Shown here: positions 7,709 to 14,946 of the stretch, in pieces
Layout of the letters: every line of letters begins with the position of its first letter
How positions within the stretch are numbered: position 1 is the first letter of the stretch
Source of the DNA: Parasegetibacter sp. NRK P23
GTDB taxonomy: Bacteria; Bacteroidota; Bacteroidia; Chitinophagales; Chitinophagaceae
DNA length: 64,000 nt
Direction of reading: 5' to 3'
Assembly (NCBI RefSeq): GCF_023721715.1
Contig: NZ_JAMDLG010000001.1
Span: forward strand, 3,139,784-3,203,783
Position numbers and translations under genes: made by a program
The notes under the pieces: generated by a model
The model's database searches: none
Seen by the model: the letters and a program-made list of their open reading frames with translations, nothing else
Told to the model about the DNA's origin: nothing

Positions 7709-8113
7709 TTAATGAATGGGATGATATTTTGTTCCGGCCACGGTACGCAGCGCATCCTGTACATCACGTACAAGCCGCTTCGTATCCGGCTGCTTTTCCA
7801 GGCAACCATTGGCGCCCAGCGTCCTGGCCCTTTCCTGCAAGGCAGGCGTAAGCGCCGACGTATAAATGAATACGGGCACATGCTTCATCTTCTCCTTTTT
7901 GCGGAGGGAAGAAAGCAGCTCCAGGCCATTAATGCCCGGCATGTTATAGTCCAGGAAAATAAGATCGGGGAGTACCTGCTCCAGGAACAGACCCGCGCGG
8001 TAAGCGTTTGCCGCCCACGCGAAAGAAACATCGGGATCAGCCTTTTCCACGGCTGCTTTTAATATTTCCTGTTCCTCTTTGTCGTCGTCGATAAGAAGCA
8101 TCAATTTTTGCAT
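7709..8113 (-). CDS. Single-domain response regulator (CheY-like)
   Basis: The product is 134 residues from the ATG at 8113; the frame extends upstream but without coding character. It is one receiver domain: acidic cluster IDDDKEE at the N-terminus, phospho-acceptor in FLDYNMPGINGLELL, Thr/Ser switch region YTSA. Where most receivers have the Lys-Pro pair there is EKQP, so the Lys is shifted within LEKQPDT. It has no output domain, as in phosphorelay intermediates of the Rcp1/CheY type. It is upstream of the GAFTGA-less regulator by 12 bp (one operon) and divergent from the PAS histidine kinase at 8379, its likely partner. Confidence 0.8.
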   Translation of the reverse strand: MQKLMLLIDDDKEEQEILKAAVEKADPDVSFAWAANAYRAGLFLEQVLPDLIFLDYNMPGINGLELLSSLRKKEKMKHVPVFIYTSALTPALQERARTLGANGCLEKQPDTKRLVRDVQDALRTVAGTKYHPIH

Positions 8114-8328
8114 AGGAATAGTTTTATGGATGAATGAATAACTGTGAAAGAGAGGTATAAGATTCCAGGAAACGAAAACAGCGATACACTCCATATCCCT
8201 AAAGGATCGGCAGTATGCAAATCATAAATTACGGTTGGGAAGAATAATGATGTATGAACTTTGCGGGACGGGGTTCGAAAATCCGCAAGTAGTTTAAAAG
8301 TACGTCAATCAAAAATGAAATACAAAAA

Positions 8329-8359
8329 TTTTGTCAAAGTTAATCAGTATTTAATTTCG
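8329..8359 (+). promoter_or_regulatory. Putative Bacteroidota promoter for the PAS kinase
   Basis: A -33 element TTTTG (8329-8333) is followed after 18 nt by TAATTTCG (8352-8359), a 7 of 8 match to the Bacteroidota -7 consensus TAnnTTTG. Transcription would begin near 8365, about 14 nt before the ATG at 8379. Confidence 0.5.
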
Positions 8360-8378
8360 TAAATCTTAAACAGTTGAT

Positions 8379-9503
8379 ATGCAACCTTATTCGATCTATG
8401 CGCCTTCCGTTTATGAAATGATCATCAATGCTACGTCGGATAAAATCTTCTCGATCGACATGGAGTGGCGGGTGGTATCATGGAACAGCACCCTGGTCCG
8501 GGATACCGGTATTGCGACTGAAAAGGCAAAAGGAGCCCCCCTTCTATCGTTGTTCCCGTTTACAGAAAAAGATGAGCAGTTGCGCAAAGCCATAGAAACG
8601 GCACTATCAGGAGAAACCGCATTCCTCTCCTCCGGAGGTGATGTGGCCAGCAGGAACGCGTATGAAAGCCATGCCTTGCCCCTGAAAAACCTGGAGGAAC
8701 AGGTTGAAGGCGCCGTAGTGATCATGCACGATGTATCGCACCGTATGGACGCGGAAAATAAGTTGAAGCAACTGAACGACGATCTCAACGACAAATGCAG
8801 TGAACTTGAAAAGATTTCCCGCGAGCTTTCCGCGTTCACACTCATCACCACCTCAGAATTACAGCATCCGATACGCAATATTTACACGGGGCTTGAACTG
8901 GTGATCAAATCGGAAGGTCGGAAACTGAGTGATGGCTCCAAAGCGAATTTCCGGCGGATGCAATCCTCCCTTTCCAGGATGAACCTTCTGCTGGACGACC
9001 TCACACAGTTGGCAGAAGCCGGGAATGTATTAAAGGAGAAGAAAATCTTCGCGCTGGCGCCGGTTGTAGAAAAAACCCTTGAAAGACTTCAGAAAAAGAC
9101 AACAGAAAAGAAAGCGGTTATTACCACTGAACTTGTTCCCGAAATTTTTGCCTCGCCAGAAATGGTGGAGCAGTTGCTCTATCACCTGCTGGACAATGCT
9201 TTAAAGTTTTCGCGCCCATCTGTAACGCCCGCAATCAGTTTAAAAATAGCACTTGAAACAGAGGGCGAAAAAAAATACGCACGCATCGCCGTTTCAGACA
9301 ACGGCCAAGGGATTCCGCCCGAGGAGATTCCCCGCATCTTTAATATGTTCGTTCAATATCCGCGCGATCCGCGCCCGGCGGGAACTGGCATTGGTTTAAG
9401 TCTTTCAGAAAAGATCGCCCAGGCGCACCAGGGTTGGATTGCTGTTGATACCACACCTGAAGTGGGCAGTACATTCACCTGTTATCTTTTACAATCATCC
9501 TGA
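8379..9503 (+). CDS. PAS histidine kinase-like protein without the canonical phospho-acceptor His
   Basis: The protein has 374 residues: a PAS domain (about 8-118), a coiled-coil linker (125-150), a DHp-like region (150-215) and an HATPase domain (255-374). The ATP-binding boxes are intact: Asn273 (LLDNALKFS), DNGQGIP (307-313) and GTGIGLSLS (335-343). The H-box reads FTLITTSELQHPIRNI where relatives have F..VASHDLQEPLR.I, so the phospho-acceptor His is Ser159; a His occurs four residues later (His163). No membrane segment is present, so it is cytoplasmic. It may be a pseudokinase, a phosphatase, or use His163. It is divergent from the receiver and NtrC-like genes. Confidence 0.85.
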   Translation: MQPYSIYAPSVYEMIINATSDKIFSIDMEWRVVSWNSTLVRDTGIATEKAKGAPLLSLFPFTEKDEQLRKAIETALSGETAFLSSGGDVASRNAYESHALPLKNLEEQVEGAVVIMHDVSHRMDAENKLKQLNDDLNDKCSELEKISRELSAFTLITTSELQHPIRNIYTGLELVIKSEGRKLSDGSKANFRRMQSSLSRMNLLLDDLTQLAEAGNVLKEKKIFALAPVVEKTLERLQKKTTEKKAVITTELVPEIFASPEMVEQLLYHLLDNALKFSRPSVTPAISLKIALETEGEKKYARIAVSDNGQGIPPEEIPRIFNMFVQYPRDPRPAGTGIGLSLSEKIAQAHQGWIAVDTTPEVGSTFTCYLLQSS

Positions 9504-9600
9504 ACGTGTCGCGATTTTTACAGGTGTGGGCATTTGTTCACACCTCTTTCAAGATACCTATCGGTAAACATTCCGGCATGTTTTTTACACATTATACCAT

Positions 9601-9677
9601 GTAGTAAGGGGTGGCTGAAAAGCCTGAGATCATACCCATACCACCTGATCCGGATAATGCCGGCGAAGGGAAACTAC
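9601..9677 (+). ncRNA. TPP riboswitch aptamer (THI element)
   Basis: The sequence fits the THI-box consensus throughout. P1 is GTAGT (9601-9605) with ACTAC (9673-9677). The GGGGTG motif is followed by a P3 hairpin with a GAAA loop (GGCT-GAAA-AGCC), the invariant CTGAGA and ATACCC segments, then ACCTGATCCGGATAATGCCG and GCGAAGGGAA. These are the residues that bind the pyrimidine and pyrophosphate of thiamine pyrophosphate. The order and spacing match known bacterial aptamers, so folding is very likely. What is unusual is the context: a terminator follows at once and then a DUF6496 gene, with no thiamine synthesis or transport gene in sight. Confidence 0.92.
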
Positions 9678-9678
9678 A

Positions 9679-9710
9679 AAAAGGGTTTTGGTCAACGCCA
9701 AAACCCTTTT
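9679..9710 (+). terminator. Intrinsic terminator directly after the TPP aptamer
   Basis: Arms AAAAGGGTTTTGG (9679-9691) and CCAAAACCCTTTT (9698-9710) form a perfect 13-bp stem with a 6-nt loop. The stem starts one base after the aptamer's P1. It may be the expression platform of the riboswitch, or it may end a short independent RNA. The aptamer and terminator do not share bases, so the switching mechanism is not obvious. Confidence 0.85.
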
Positions 9711-9735
9711 ATACTTTAATTCAAAATGAACCGAT

Positions 9736-9918
9736 ATGGCAAAGTATTCAGCCAAAGCTTCCGAAAAGGTAGAGCGGGCCGTTCATGAAATGAAAAAAGG
9801 AACACTGAAAAGTGGCAGCGGCAAAAAGGTCACAAGCAGGAAACAGGCCGTAGCCATCGGACTGTCGGAAGCGAGAGACGCCGGGGCGAAAGTACCCAAA
9901 AAGAAGGCGGACAAATAA
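9736..9918 (+). CDS. DUF6496 small basic protein
   Basis: The 60-residue, strongly basic protein matches the DUF6496 family, with the motif order AxEKVERAVHEMKKGTL, SGSGKKVTSRKQAVAIG, LSEARDAGAKVPKK. Related sequences are widespread as short cytoplasmic proteins, often plasmid- or stress-associated, and their function is unknown; nucleic-acid binding has been suggested only by the charge. It is the first gene after the TPP riboswitch and terminator (stem ends 26 bp upstream of the ATG), so it is the apparent target of thiamine-dependent attenuation, unless the riboswitch makes a separate short RNA. Confidence 0.8.
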   Translation: MAKYSAKASEKVERAVHEMKKGTLKSGSGKKVTSRKQAVAIGLSEARDAGAKVPKKKADK

Positions 9919-9948
9919 GTCCGGACAACACCATTCAAACTATAGTAT

Positions 9949-10152
9949 ATGGAAAAGAAAGAGCGGGAAGACATTCCCAATAAAGTGGACCTTCAAAAAC
10001 TACCCGTTAACATTAAAACTCCTGATGCCAACCCGGAGTTTATAGACGATCATGTACCGGGTAACCACGGCGCCATGCAAGAACATCGTGCAGACCATGC
10101 TCCGGATAAAGAAACGCCTGCGGCTGAAAACTTCCTCAAACCTGATCTTTAG
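9949..10152 (+). CDS. Small hydrophilic protein of unknown function
   Basis: The protein has 67 charged, proline- and histidine-containing residues, no signal peptide and no hydrophobic core, so it is probably disordered in the cytoplasm. I recognise no family. It follows the DUF6496 gene by 30 bp on the same strand with no terminator between them, so it probably shares its transcript and the upstream TPP riboswitch. Confidence 0.5.
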   Translation: MEKKEREDIPNKVDLQKLPVNIKTPDANPEFIDDHVPGNHGAMQEHRADHAPDKETPAAENFLKPDL

Positions 10153-10237
10153 CAAGGGCGCTTAGTTCCGTTCATCCAAACCTTCCCCCGGTTCGGTAAA
10201 AATCCCCTATATTCGGCAGTGTACACAAACTAAACCC

Positions 10238-10687
10238 ATGGAAGTTTTCCAAAACATCGCCGTGATCTGGTTCTTTATCGGACTGGTGCTATTTCTACTA
10301 GAATTCGCCCTTCCGGGCTTTATCCTGTTCTTCTTTGGTACAGGTGCCTGGATAGTGGCTATTATCGCCCTGTTCACCGATATTTCCCTAAACACACAAC
10401 TCATTATTTTCCTGGGAAGTTCTCTGCTCAACGTACTGCTGTTCCGCAACTGGATCAGAACAAAACTGGGCATGGGCAAAAAATCGCCCCAGGCGCTGGA
10501 AGATGAATTTATCGGACAATCCGCAAAGGCGGAAACACCCATTACGCCGGGAACTAACGGAAAAGTAACTTTCAGAGGCACCAGTTGGGAGGCTTCCTCC
10601 AACGACACCATCGCCGCGGGCGAGAACGTCATCATCACCGGCAACAAAAGCATCCTTCTCATCGTAAGATCAACCCAAACAATATGA
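10238..10687 (+). CDS. NfeD-like membrane protein
   Basis: This 149-residue short NfeD has two or three N-terminal hydrophobic segments (about 8-32, 36-50 and 55-68; the helix-breaking PGFILFFFG lies between) and a C-terminal soluble OB-fold-type domain (about 90-145, with GKVTFRGTSWEA and a closing NKSILLIV strand). NfeD proteins pair with SPFH/stomatin-like proteins in membrane microdomains and can assist proteolysis or membrane quality control. This fits the context exactly: the SPFH gene follows with an ATGA stop-start overlap, indicating translational coupling. Confidence 0.85.
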   Translation: MEVFQNIAVIWFFIGLVLFLLEFALPGFILFFFGTGAWIVAIIALFTDISLNTQLIIFLGSSLLNVLLFRNWIRTKLGMGKKSPQALEDEFIGQSAKAETPITPGTNGKVTFRGTSWEASSNDTIAAGENVIITGNKSILLIVRSTQTI

Positions 10688-11622
10688 CCGCAACAACAGT
10701 TATCCTCATTCTTTTAGCCGTATTTGTGTTTGTCGCGTTCCTGTCCACTTTTAAAGTGGTGCCGCAACGCTCCGTTTATATCGTGGAACGACTCGGTAAA
10801 TACAGCCGCTCCCTGGAAGCAGGCTTTCATATCCTGATTCCGTTCATCGACAAGATCGCGTACAAACAGAACCTGAAAGAACAGGCCATTGACGTGGCTT
10901 CACAAATTTGTATTACTAAAGACAATATCGCGGTAGAAGTGGATGGCATCCTCTACCTCCAGGTGATCGACCCGCAAAAAGCTTCGTATGGCATCGACAA
11001 CTACCGCTTCGCGGTGATACAGATTTCCCAAACCACAATGCGCAGCATCATTGGTAAAATGGAACTCGACAAAACCTTCGAGGAAAGAGAAACCGTGAAC
11101 GGCGGCATTGTGGAAGCCGTAGACAAGGCCAGTGATTCCTGGGGCATCAAAGTATCGCGTTATGAAGTGAAAAATATTTCGCCGCCCCAAAGCATCAAAG
11201 ATGCCATGGAAAAGCAGATGCGTGCCGAAAGAGAGAAACGCGCATTGATCGCGGAATCTGAAGGTGACAAACAGGCCAAGATCAACCGGGCCGAAGGGGA
11301 TAAACAGGAAATGATCGCCCGTTCCGAAGGGGAAAAACAAAGAAAGATCAACGAAGCCAGTGGTACCGCTTCTGAAATTGAGCTGATCGCACGCGCCACC
11401 GCGGTAGGTATCCGTGAAATCGCTACGGCCATCAACCAGGAAGGGGGCATGAACGCCGTAAACCTCCGCATCGCTGAGCAATACCTTACGGAATTCGGTA
11501 AGCTGGCCAAAACGAACAACTCCATGATCGTACCTGCGGACCTTTCAGATATCGCGGGCGTTATTTCAAGTGTTACTTCGGTATTGAATAAAACGAAAAC
11601 GGAGTTGCCGGGAACGAGGTAA
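10684..11622 (+). CDS. qmcA: SPFH/Band 7 (stomatin-like, paraslipin) membrane protein
   Basis: I take the ATG at 10684, which overlaps the nfeD stop, giving 312 residues. The frame extends back to 10585, but those 33 residues are only the nfeD gene read out of frame. One N-terminal membrane anchor (about 3-22) is followed by the SPFH domain (about 24-185, including VPQRSVYIVERLGKYSR and the DNIAVEVDG strand) and a long coiled coil with repeated AEGDKQ/SEGEKQ units (about 185-250). Paraslipins form large ring oligomers on the membrane and organise lipid-protein microdomains. The QmcA name is by similarity of architecture; the partner NfeD gene supports it. Confidence 0.87.
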   Translation: MTATTVILILLAVFVFVAFLSTFKVVPQRSVYIVERLGKYSRSLEAGFHILIPFIDKIAYKQNLKEQAIDVASQICITKDNIAVEVDGILYLQVIDPQKASYGIDNYRFAVIQISQTTMRSIIGKMELDKTFEERETVNGGIVEAVDKASDSWGIKVSRYEVKNISPPQSIKDAMEKQMRAEREKRALIAESEGDKQAKINRAEGDKQEMIARSEGEKQRKINEASGTASEIELIARATAVGIREIATAINQEGGMNAVNLRIAEQYLTEFGKLAKTNNSMIVPADLSDIAGVISSVTSVLNKTKTELPGTR

Positions 11623-11674
11623 TTCAAATAGTTCATTCTTCAGCGGAAGCATACATCAACCTGCTGATAAAATG

Positions 11675-11711
11675 AAAGGAGAAGTCATCTTGAAGATGCT
11701 TCTCCTTTTTT
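11675..11711 (+). terminator. Intrinsic terminator after the SPFH gene
   Basis: AAAGGAGAAG (11675-11684) pairs with CTTCTCCTTT (11699-11708), with an additional inner CATCTT/AAGATG pairing, followed by a T run. It ends the nfeD-SPFH transcript. Confidence 0.8.
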
Positions 11712-11728
11712 AGTTTCCAATACAAAAG

Positions 11729-11768
11729 AAACCGGCCAGCTACGGTATTCACCGCAACCGGCCGGTTT
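11729..11768 (-). terminator. Intrinsic terminator at the end of the xylan locus operon
   Basis: AAACCGGCC (11729-11737) pairs with GGCCGGTTT (11760-11768) around a 22-nt loop. On the minus strand it is followed by a T-rich run (TTTCTTTTG). It lies 22 bp after the stop of the xylanase gene and probably ends the six-gene minus-strand transcript. Confidence 0.65.
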
Positions 11769-11790
11769 AAGGATTAAGGTTGTTTTTATA

Positions 11791-13941
11791 TTATTTCGCC
11801 TTCGCTTTCAAAGCTTCCGCTACAGCGGAGTAAGCAGGTTTCCGTACATAACCTTCGGTCCACAAACCAATGGGCTCACCGGCTCTCCAGCTGGAGCTTG
11901 CGGGGCTGTCTAACGGGCTCCACATGGTGATGCCGTAACGTTGGGCAGCGGGAACATGTTCGAAATACTTTTCTACCACGAACCTGTACATGTCAGCCTG
12001 TTTGGCATAATGTTCAGCGGTTGCATTGGGTGTTTTCACGCCAACGCCTATGTCCAGTTCAGATACTTTGATCAATTTACCAGTGGCGGCAAGCAGTTTG
12101 AACATTTCTTCGATGTTCGTTTTATTGGAGTTGATATCGATGTGCATCTGCGTACCGATACCATCTACTTTGGCGCCTTTGCTTTCGATATACTTTACGT
12201 ATTCGATGATGCCGCGGCATTTGTCGAGGTTGTATTCGAGATTGTAATCGTTAATGAAGTGAATATCGGTGGCATTGCCGTACTTCCTGGCCATTTTGAA
12301 GGCTTCCACGGCGTAATCCTTACCCATGTAATCCTGCCAGTAGAATTCGTCGGTGTTCAGTGTTCTTCCCACGCCGGTTTTCAGTTCATAAGGCTTACCA
12401 TCATCCATCGGTTCGTTCACCACATCCCATGCTTTTACATAGGATTTGGTAACGGCCTGCATACCGGATATCCAATGTTCGAGGGCGGAAGAGATGATCT
12501 GTTGTTTTTCAACATTTGTTTTTTCAACAATGGTGGTTCCACCGCCGCCGCCTTTTGAGCTGGTAAGCACAACATCATCGATGTAAACGGTTCCAGCATA
12601 TTCACCATAACTAAAGATAAGGCGTGTTCTATCTGCCTTAGTGGCTGTAGTAGAAAGATTCACCTGCTTCCATTCTTTCGTAACGCCTACCTGACCGAAG
12701 CCGTTGGAGGAGTAGTCGGAACTTTGAAGTTCCGGGCGTATGATCCCTTCAGCTGTTCCTTTCACCCAGAAGCTCAGGTTGTAGGTTTCACCGTTCTTCA
12801 GCGCTTCCGCAAAGTTATATACCGTTTGAACGTCCCAAAAATTCGCAGCTTTAGTAGGATTGGTTACAAAGAAAGCCTTTCCCTTGTTACCAAAACCCAG
12901 TCCATCGGCAGATATCCCCCTGGAAGAGCTTCCACCCCATCCGCCCCATCCGGAGCCTGCTTCAAAATTACCATTTGATACCAGGTTACTGATAATCGGT
13001 GTCCCCTGTGTATCGTAAACGTACAAGTTATTGATGTCAATGTAGTAGGTTACATTCGGCTTGTATCCAAGGTCAAAATGCAGTTTAATGGAATTACCGG
13101 TGAACCCGCTGACCTGGAACCTGATTTCCTTCCAGGAGATACTGGTTTGGAAAGTAGCTGAAGCGGTTCCGGTTTTCATCCAGTCTACGGAAGGCTCGTT
13201 ATTGGTAAGTCCTTCGAAAGCGATACGTCCTTCGCCGGGCATATCTGATTTAATATAGCACACCACTTCATATTTATGTGCGGGGTCAACCGTAATGGCC
13301 GGTGTGATCAACTGCAGGTCCTGCGCGGCGGCGGAACCTGCGGCAGCTACGAGCTTAATCGCTTTTGTACCGGCGCCCATACCCATATTTTCAACGGTGA
13401 TGCCTGCTCCCGCGTGTGCTTTGGTCCAGTTGGTGAAGGAGCCATCCTGTGCACCCGCCAGGTTCAGTCCGTTAGGAAAAGAAGGAGCGGTAACCCTGAG
13501 CGGGGCAATCAGCCCGTTCAGGTAACTGGCGTTCTGGTTGGCGTGCCAGCAGAGGGTATGCCCGAAAACCGGCATGCCTGCCTCCTTCGCTTTTTCCATT
13601 AGGTTCGACACATTTTCCAGCGCAAGACTTCCGTTGGGTTGTACCACGCCGCCATGTTTCATTTCCCAGCCCATCACGATTTCGTTGAAGTTCCGGTTGG
13701 CGAGACGGTACATGACGCTTTTGTTCACGTAGGTAGACAATGAAAGTGCGGCGCCAAGTTTAAAATTAGGATGAGCGGAAAGGTTGATGTAACTCAACAG
13801 CGCGTCATAGGAGTCAATTTCCTCCTGGAGCACTACACTTTCCGGCTTGTCCACTTCGAAGCCGAGGGGCTCGTATTTACTACAGGATGCGGCCATAACC
13901 ATGGCGGCAACTCCTAAAGCCGTTTTATAAATTTTATTCAT
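11791..13941 (-). CDS. GH10 endo-1,4-beta-xylanase lipoprotein with inserted CBMs
   Basis: The protein has 716 residues. The signal ends at lipobox AASC (Cys20), so it is probably surface-anchored. The GH10 barrel is split: the N-terminal part (about 40-150) carries HTLCWH; the remainder (about 470-716) carries the acid/base Glu510 (AWDVVNEPMDD), TQMHID and the nucleophile Glu628 (KVSELDIG). Between them (about 150-465) lie two beta-sandwich modules resembling CBM4/9-type xylan-binding domains, each ending in a YYIDINNLYVYD- or VYIDDVVL-type strand. The same architecture is known in Bacteroides xylan-locus GH10 enzymes. It is the last gene of the operon, 13 bp after the DUF1735-type lipoprotein, and cleaves xylan at the cell surface into oligosaccharides for the SusC/D pairs. 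Confidence 0.93.
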   Translation of the reverse strand: MNKIYKTALGVAAMVMAASCSKYEPLGFEVDKPESVVLQEEIDSYDALLSYINLSAHPNFKLGAALSLSTYVNKSVMYRLANRNFNEIVMGWEMKHGGVVQPNGSLALENVSNLMEKAKEAGMPVFGHTLCWHANQNASYLNGLIAPLRVTAPSFPNGLNLAGAQDGSFTNWTKAHAGAGITVENMGMGAGTKAIKLVAAAGSAAAQDLQLITPAITVDPAHKYEVVCYIKSDMPGEGRIAFEGLTNNEPSVDWMKTGTASATFQTSISWKEIRFQVSGFTGNSIKLHFDLGYKPNVTYYIDINNLYVYDTQGTPIISNLVSNGNFEAGSGWGGWGGSSSRGISADGLGFGNKGKAFFVTNPTKAANFWDVQTVYNFAEALKNGETYNLSFWVKGTAEGIIRPELQSSDYSSNGFGQVGVTKEWKQVNLSTTATKADRTRLIFSYGEYAGTVYIDDVVLTSSKGGGGGTTIVEKTNVEKQQIISSALEHWISGMQAVTKSYVKAWDVVNEPMDDGKPYELKTGVGRTLNTDEFYWQDYMGKDYAVEAFKMARKYGNATDIHFINDYNLEYNLDKCRGIIEYVKYIESKGAKVDGIGTQMHIDINSNKTNIEEMFKLLAATGKLIKVSELDIGVGVKTPNATAEHYAKQADMYRFVVEKYFEHVPAAQRYGITMWSPLDSPASSSWRAGEPIGLWTEGYVRKPAYSAVAEALKAKAK

Positions 13942-13954
13942 ATAGCAGTTATTA

Positions 13955-14911
13955 TTACTTGTTAACAGGGGTGAAGGTTTCCATGGTTACCGCACGGTCC
14001 CTGGCCACGAGCGTATCGGTGGATACCACTTTCATATCGGGCAGGTTAACTTCATAGCTGAGGTAAAGCGCGTCGCGGTCCTTACTTCCCCAACTGTTCT
14101 TTTCTCCTTTTTTCACGAAGGTTCCGGTTCCTGAAGCGGTAAAGCTGCTGTTTGCGGCGGAGATGGTGCATTTGCCTGTGGCGTCAAACTTCAGGATCAG
14201 CGGGCAGTTCACGTTTCCACCGGACTGGTTTTTCAATACCAGGGGAAACTCCACATCAGTTCTGGAGCGGGTCCATAGCTTGTTCACTTCATCCTGTTCC
14301 ACGTAAGGTTTGTGCCTTACGATGGTTTGGTTCATACTTCCGGTAACCACATCCTTTCCCCTGCGCAGGTAGTTCCCGTGCCAGTCGTTTACATACTTCA
14401 CCGCGTAAAGCACGAAGTTTTTATTGGAAAGTATAGAGTCGGCATTGCTTACACCGGTAATGCGTAACGGGATCACATAGGAGTTCCTGATGGCGTTGGG
14501 GTCCGCAAAGAAATCATTGCTCAATTGCACTTCCACGCCTCCTGAAAGCCCTCCCTCAGGGATAACAATTTTATTGGAAGCAAGCGAAAAATACTTTGAA
14601 GGCATAGGCAGCACATCATTACCGCCTGGTGTGAACGTCATGCCATTCCCAAGAAGGGTTTCATCCACGGCCACGTCAACGGTTACATTTCTTTTGCTGT
14701 AGTACACGCCGCCGGTAGTGGCCATGATTTTAAATTTACCTTGGTTATCGAGTTCGGTGCTGAAGATATCCTCACCGAAAGTGATGGTACGAACCGGGTA
14801 TTGATAGGCGAAATATACGGTTTGGTAATCGAAGTCGGGATGATCCACTTTCTTGCTGCAGGAGAGTACTGCAACAGTTATCATCGCGAGGAAAAACAAA
14901 CTCTTCTTCAT
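13955..14911 (-). CDS. Surface glycan-binding lipoprotein (DUF1735/DUF5627-type)
   Basis: The 318-residue protein has lipobox VLSC (Cys18). An N-terminal Ig-like domain of the DUF1735 kind (about 30-165, ending in SYVIPLRITGVS) is followed by a compact beta domain (about 175-318) that resembles DUF5627. In Bacteroidota xylan loci the gene between susD and the GH10 xylanase encodes a surface glycan-binding protein, and position and architecture match that role. It has no catalytic motifs. It sits between SusD (35 bp) and the xylanase (13 bp) on the same strand. Confidence 0.8.
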   Translation of the reverse strand: MKKSLFFLAMITVAVLSCSKKVDHPDFDYQTVYFAYQYPVRTITFGEDIFSTELDNQGKFKIMATTGGVYYSKRNVTVDVAVDETLLGNGMTFTPGGNDVLPMPSKYFSLASNKIVIPEGGLSGGVEVQLSNDFFADPNAIRNSYVIPLRITGVSNADSILSNKNFVLYAVKYVNDWHGNYLRRGKDVVTGSMNQTIVRHKPYVEQDEVNKLWTRSRTDVEFPLVLKNQSGGNVNCPLILKFDATGKCTISAANSSFTASGTGTFVKKGEKNSWGSKDRDALYLSYEVNLPDMKVVSTDTLVARDRAVTMETFTPVNK

Positions 14912-14946
14912 AAGTTCAATCTTTAATGTTGTAAGAAGGCGGTTGG

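Noticed and set aside
9534-9719. A 61-codon open frame covering the riboswitch
   Set aside because: It runs through the TPP aptamer and the terminator stem, so the sequence is explained by RNA structure, not by protein coding.
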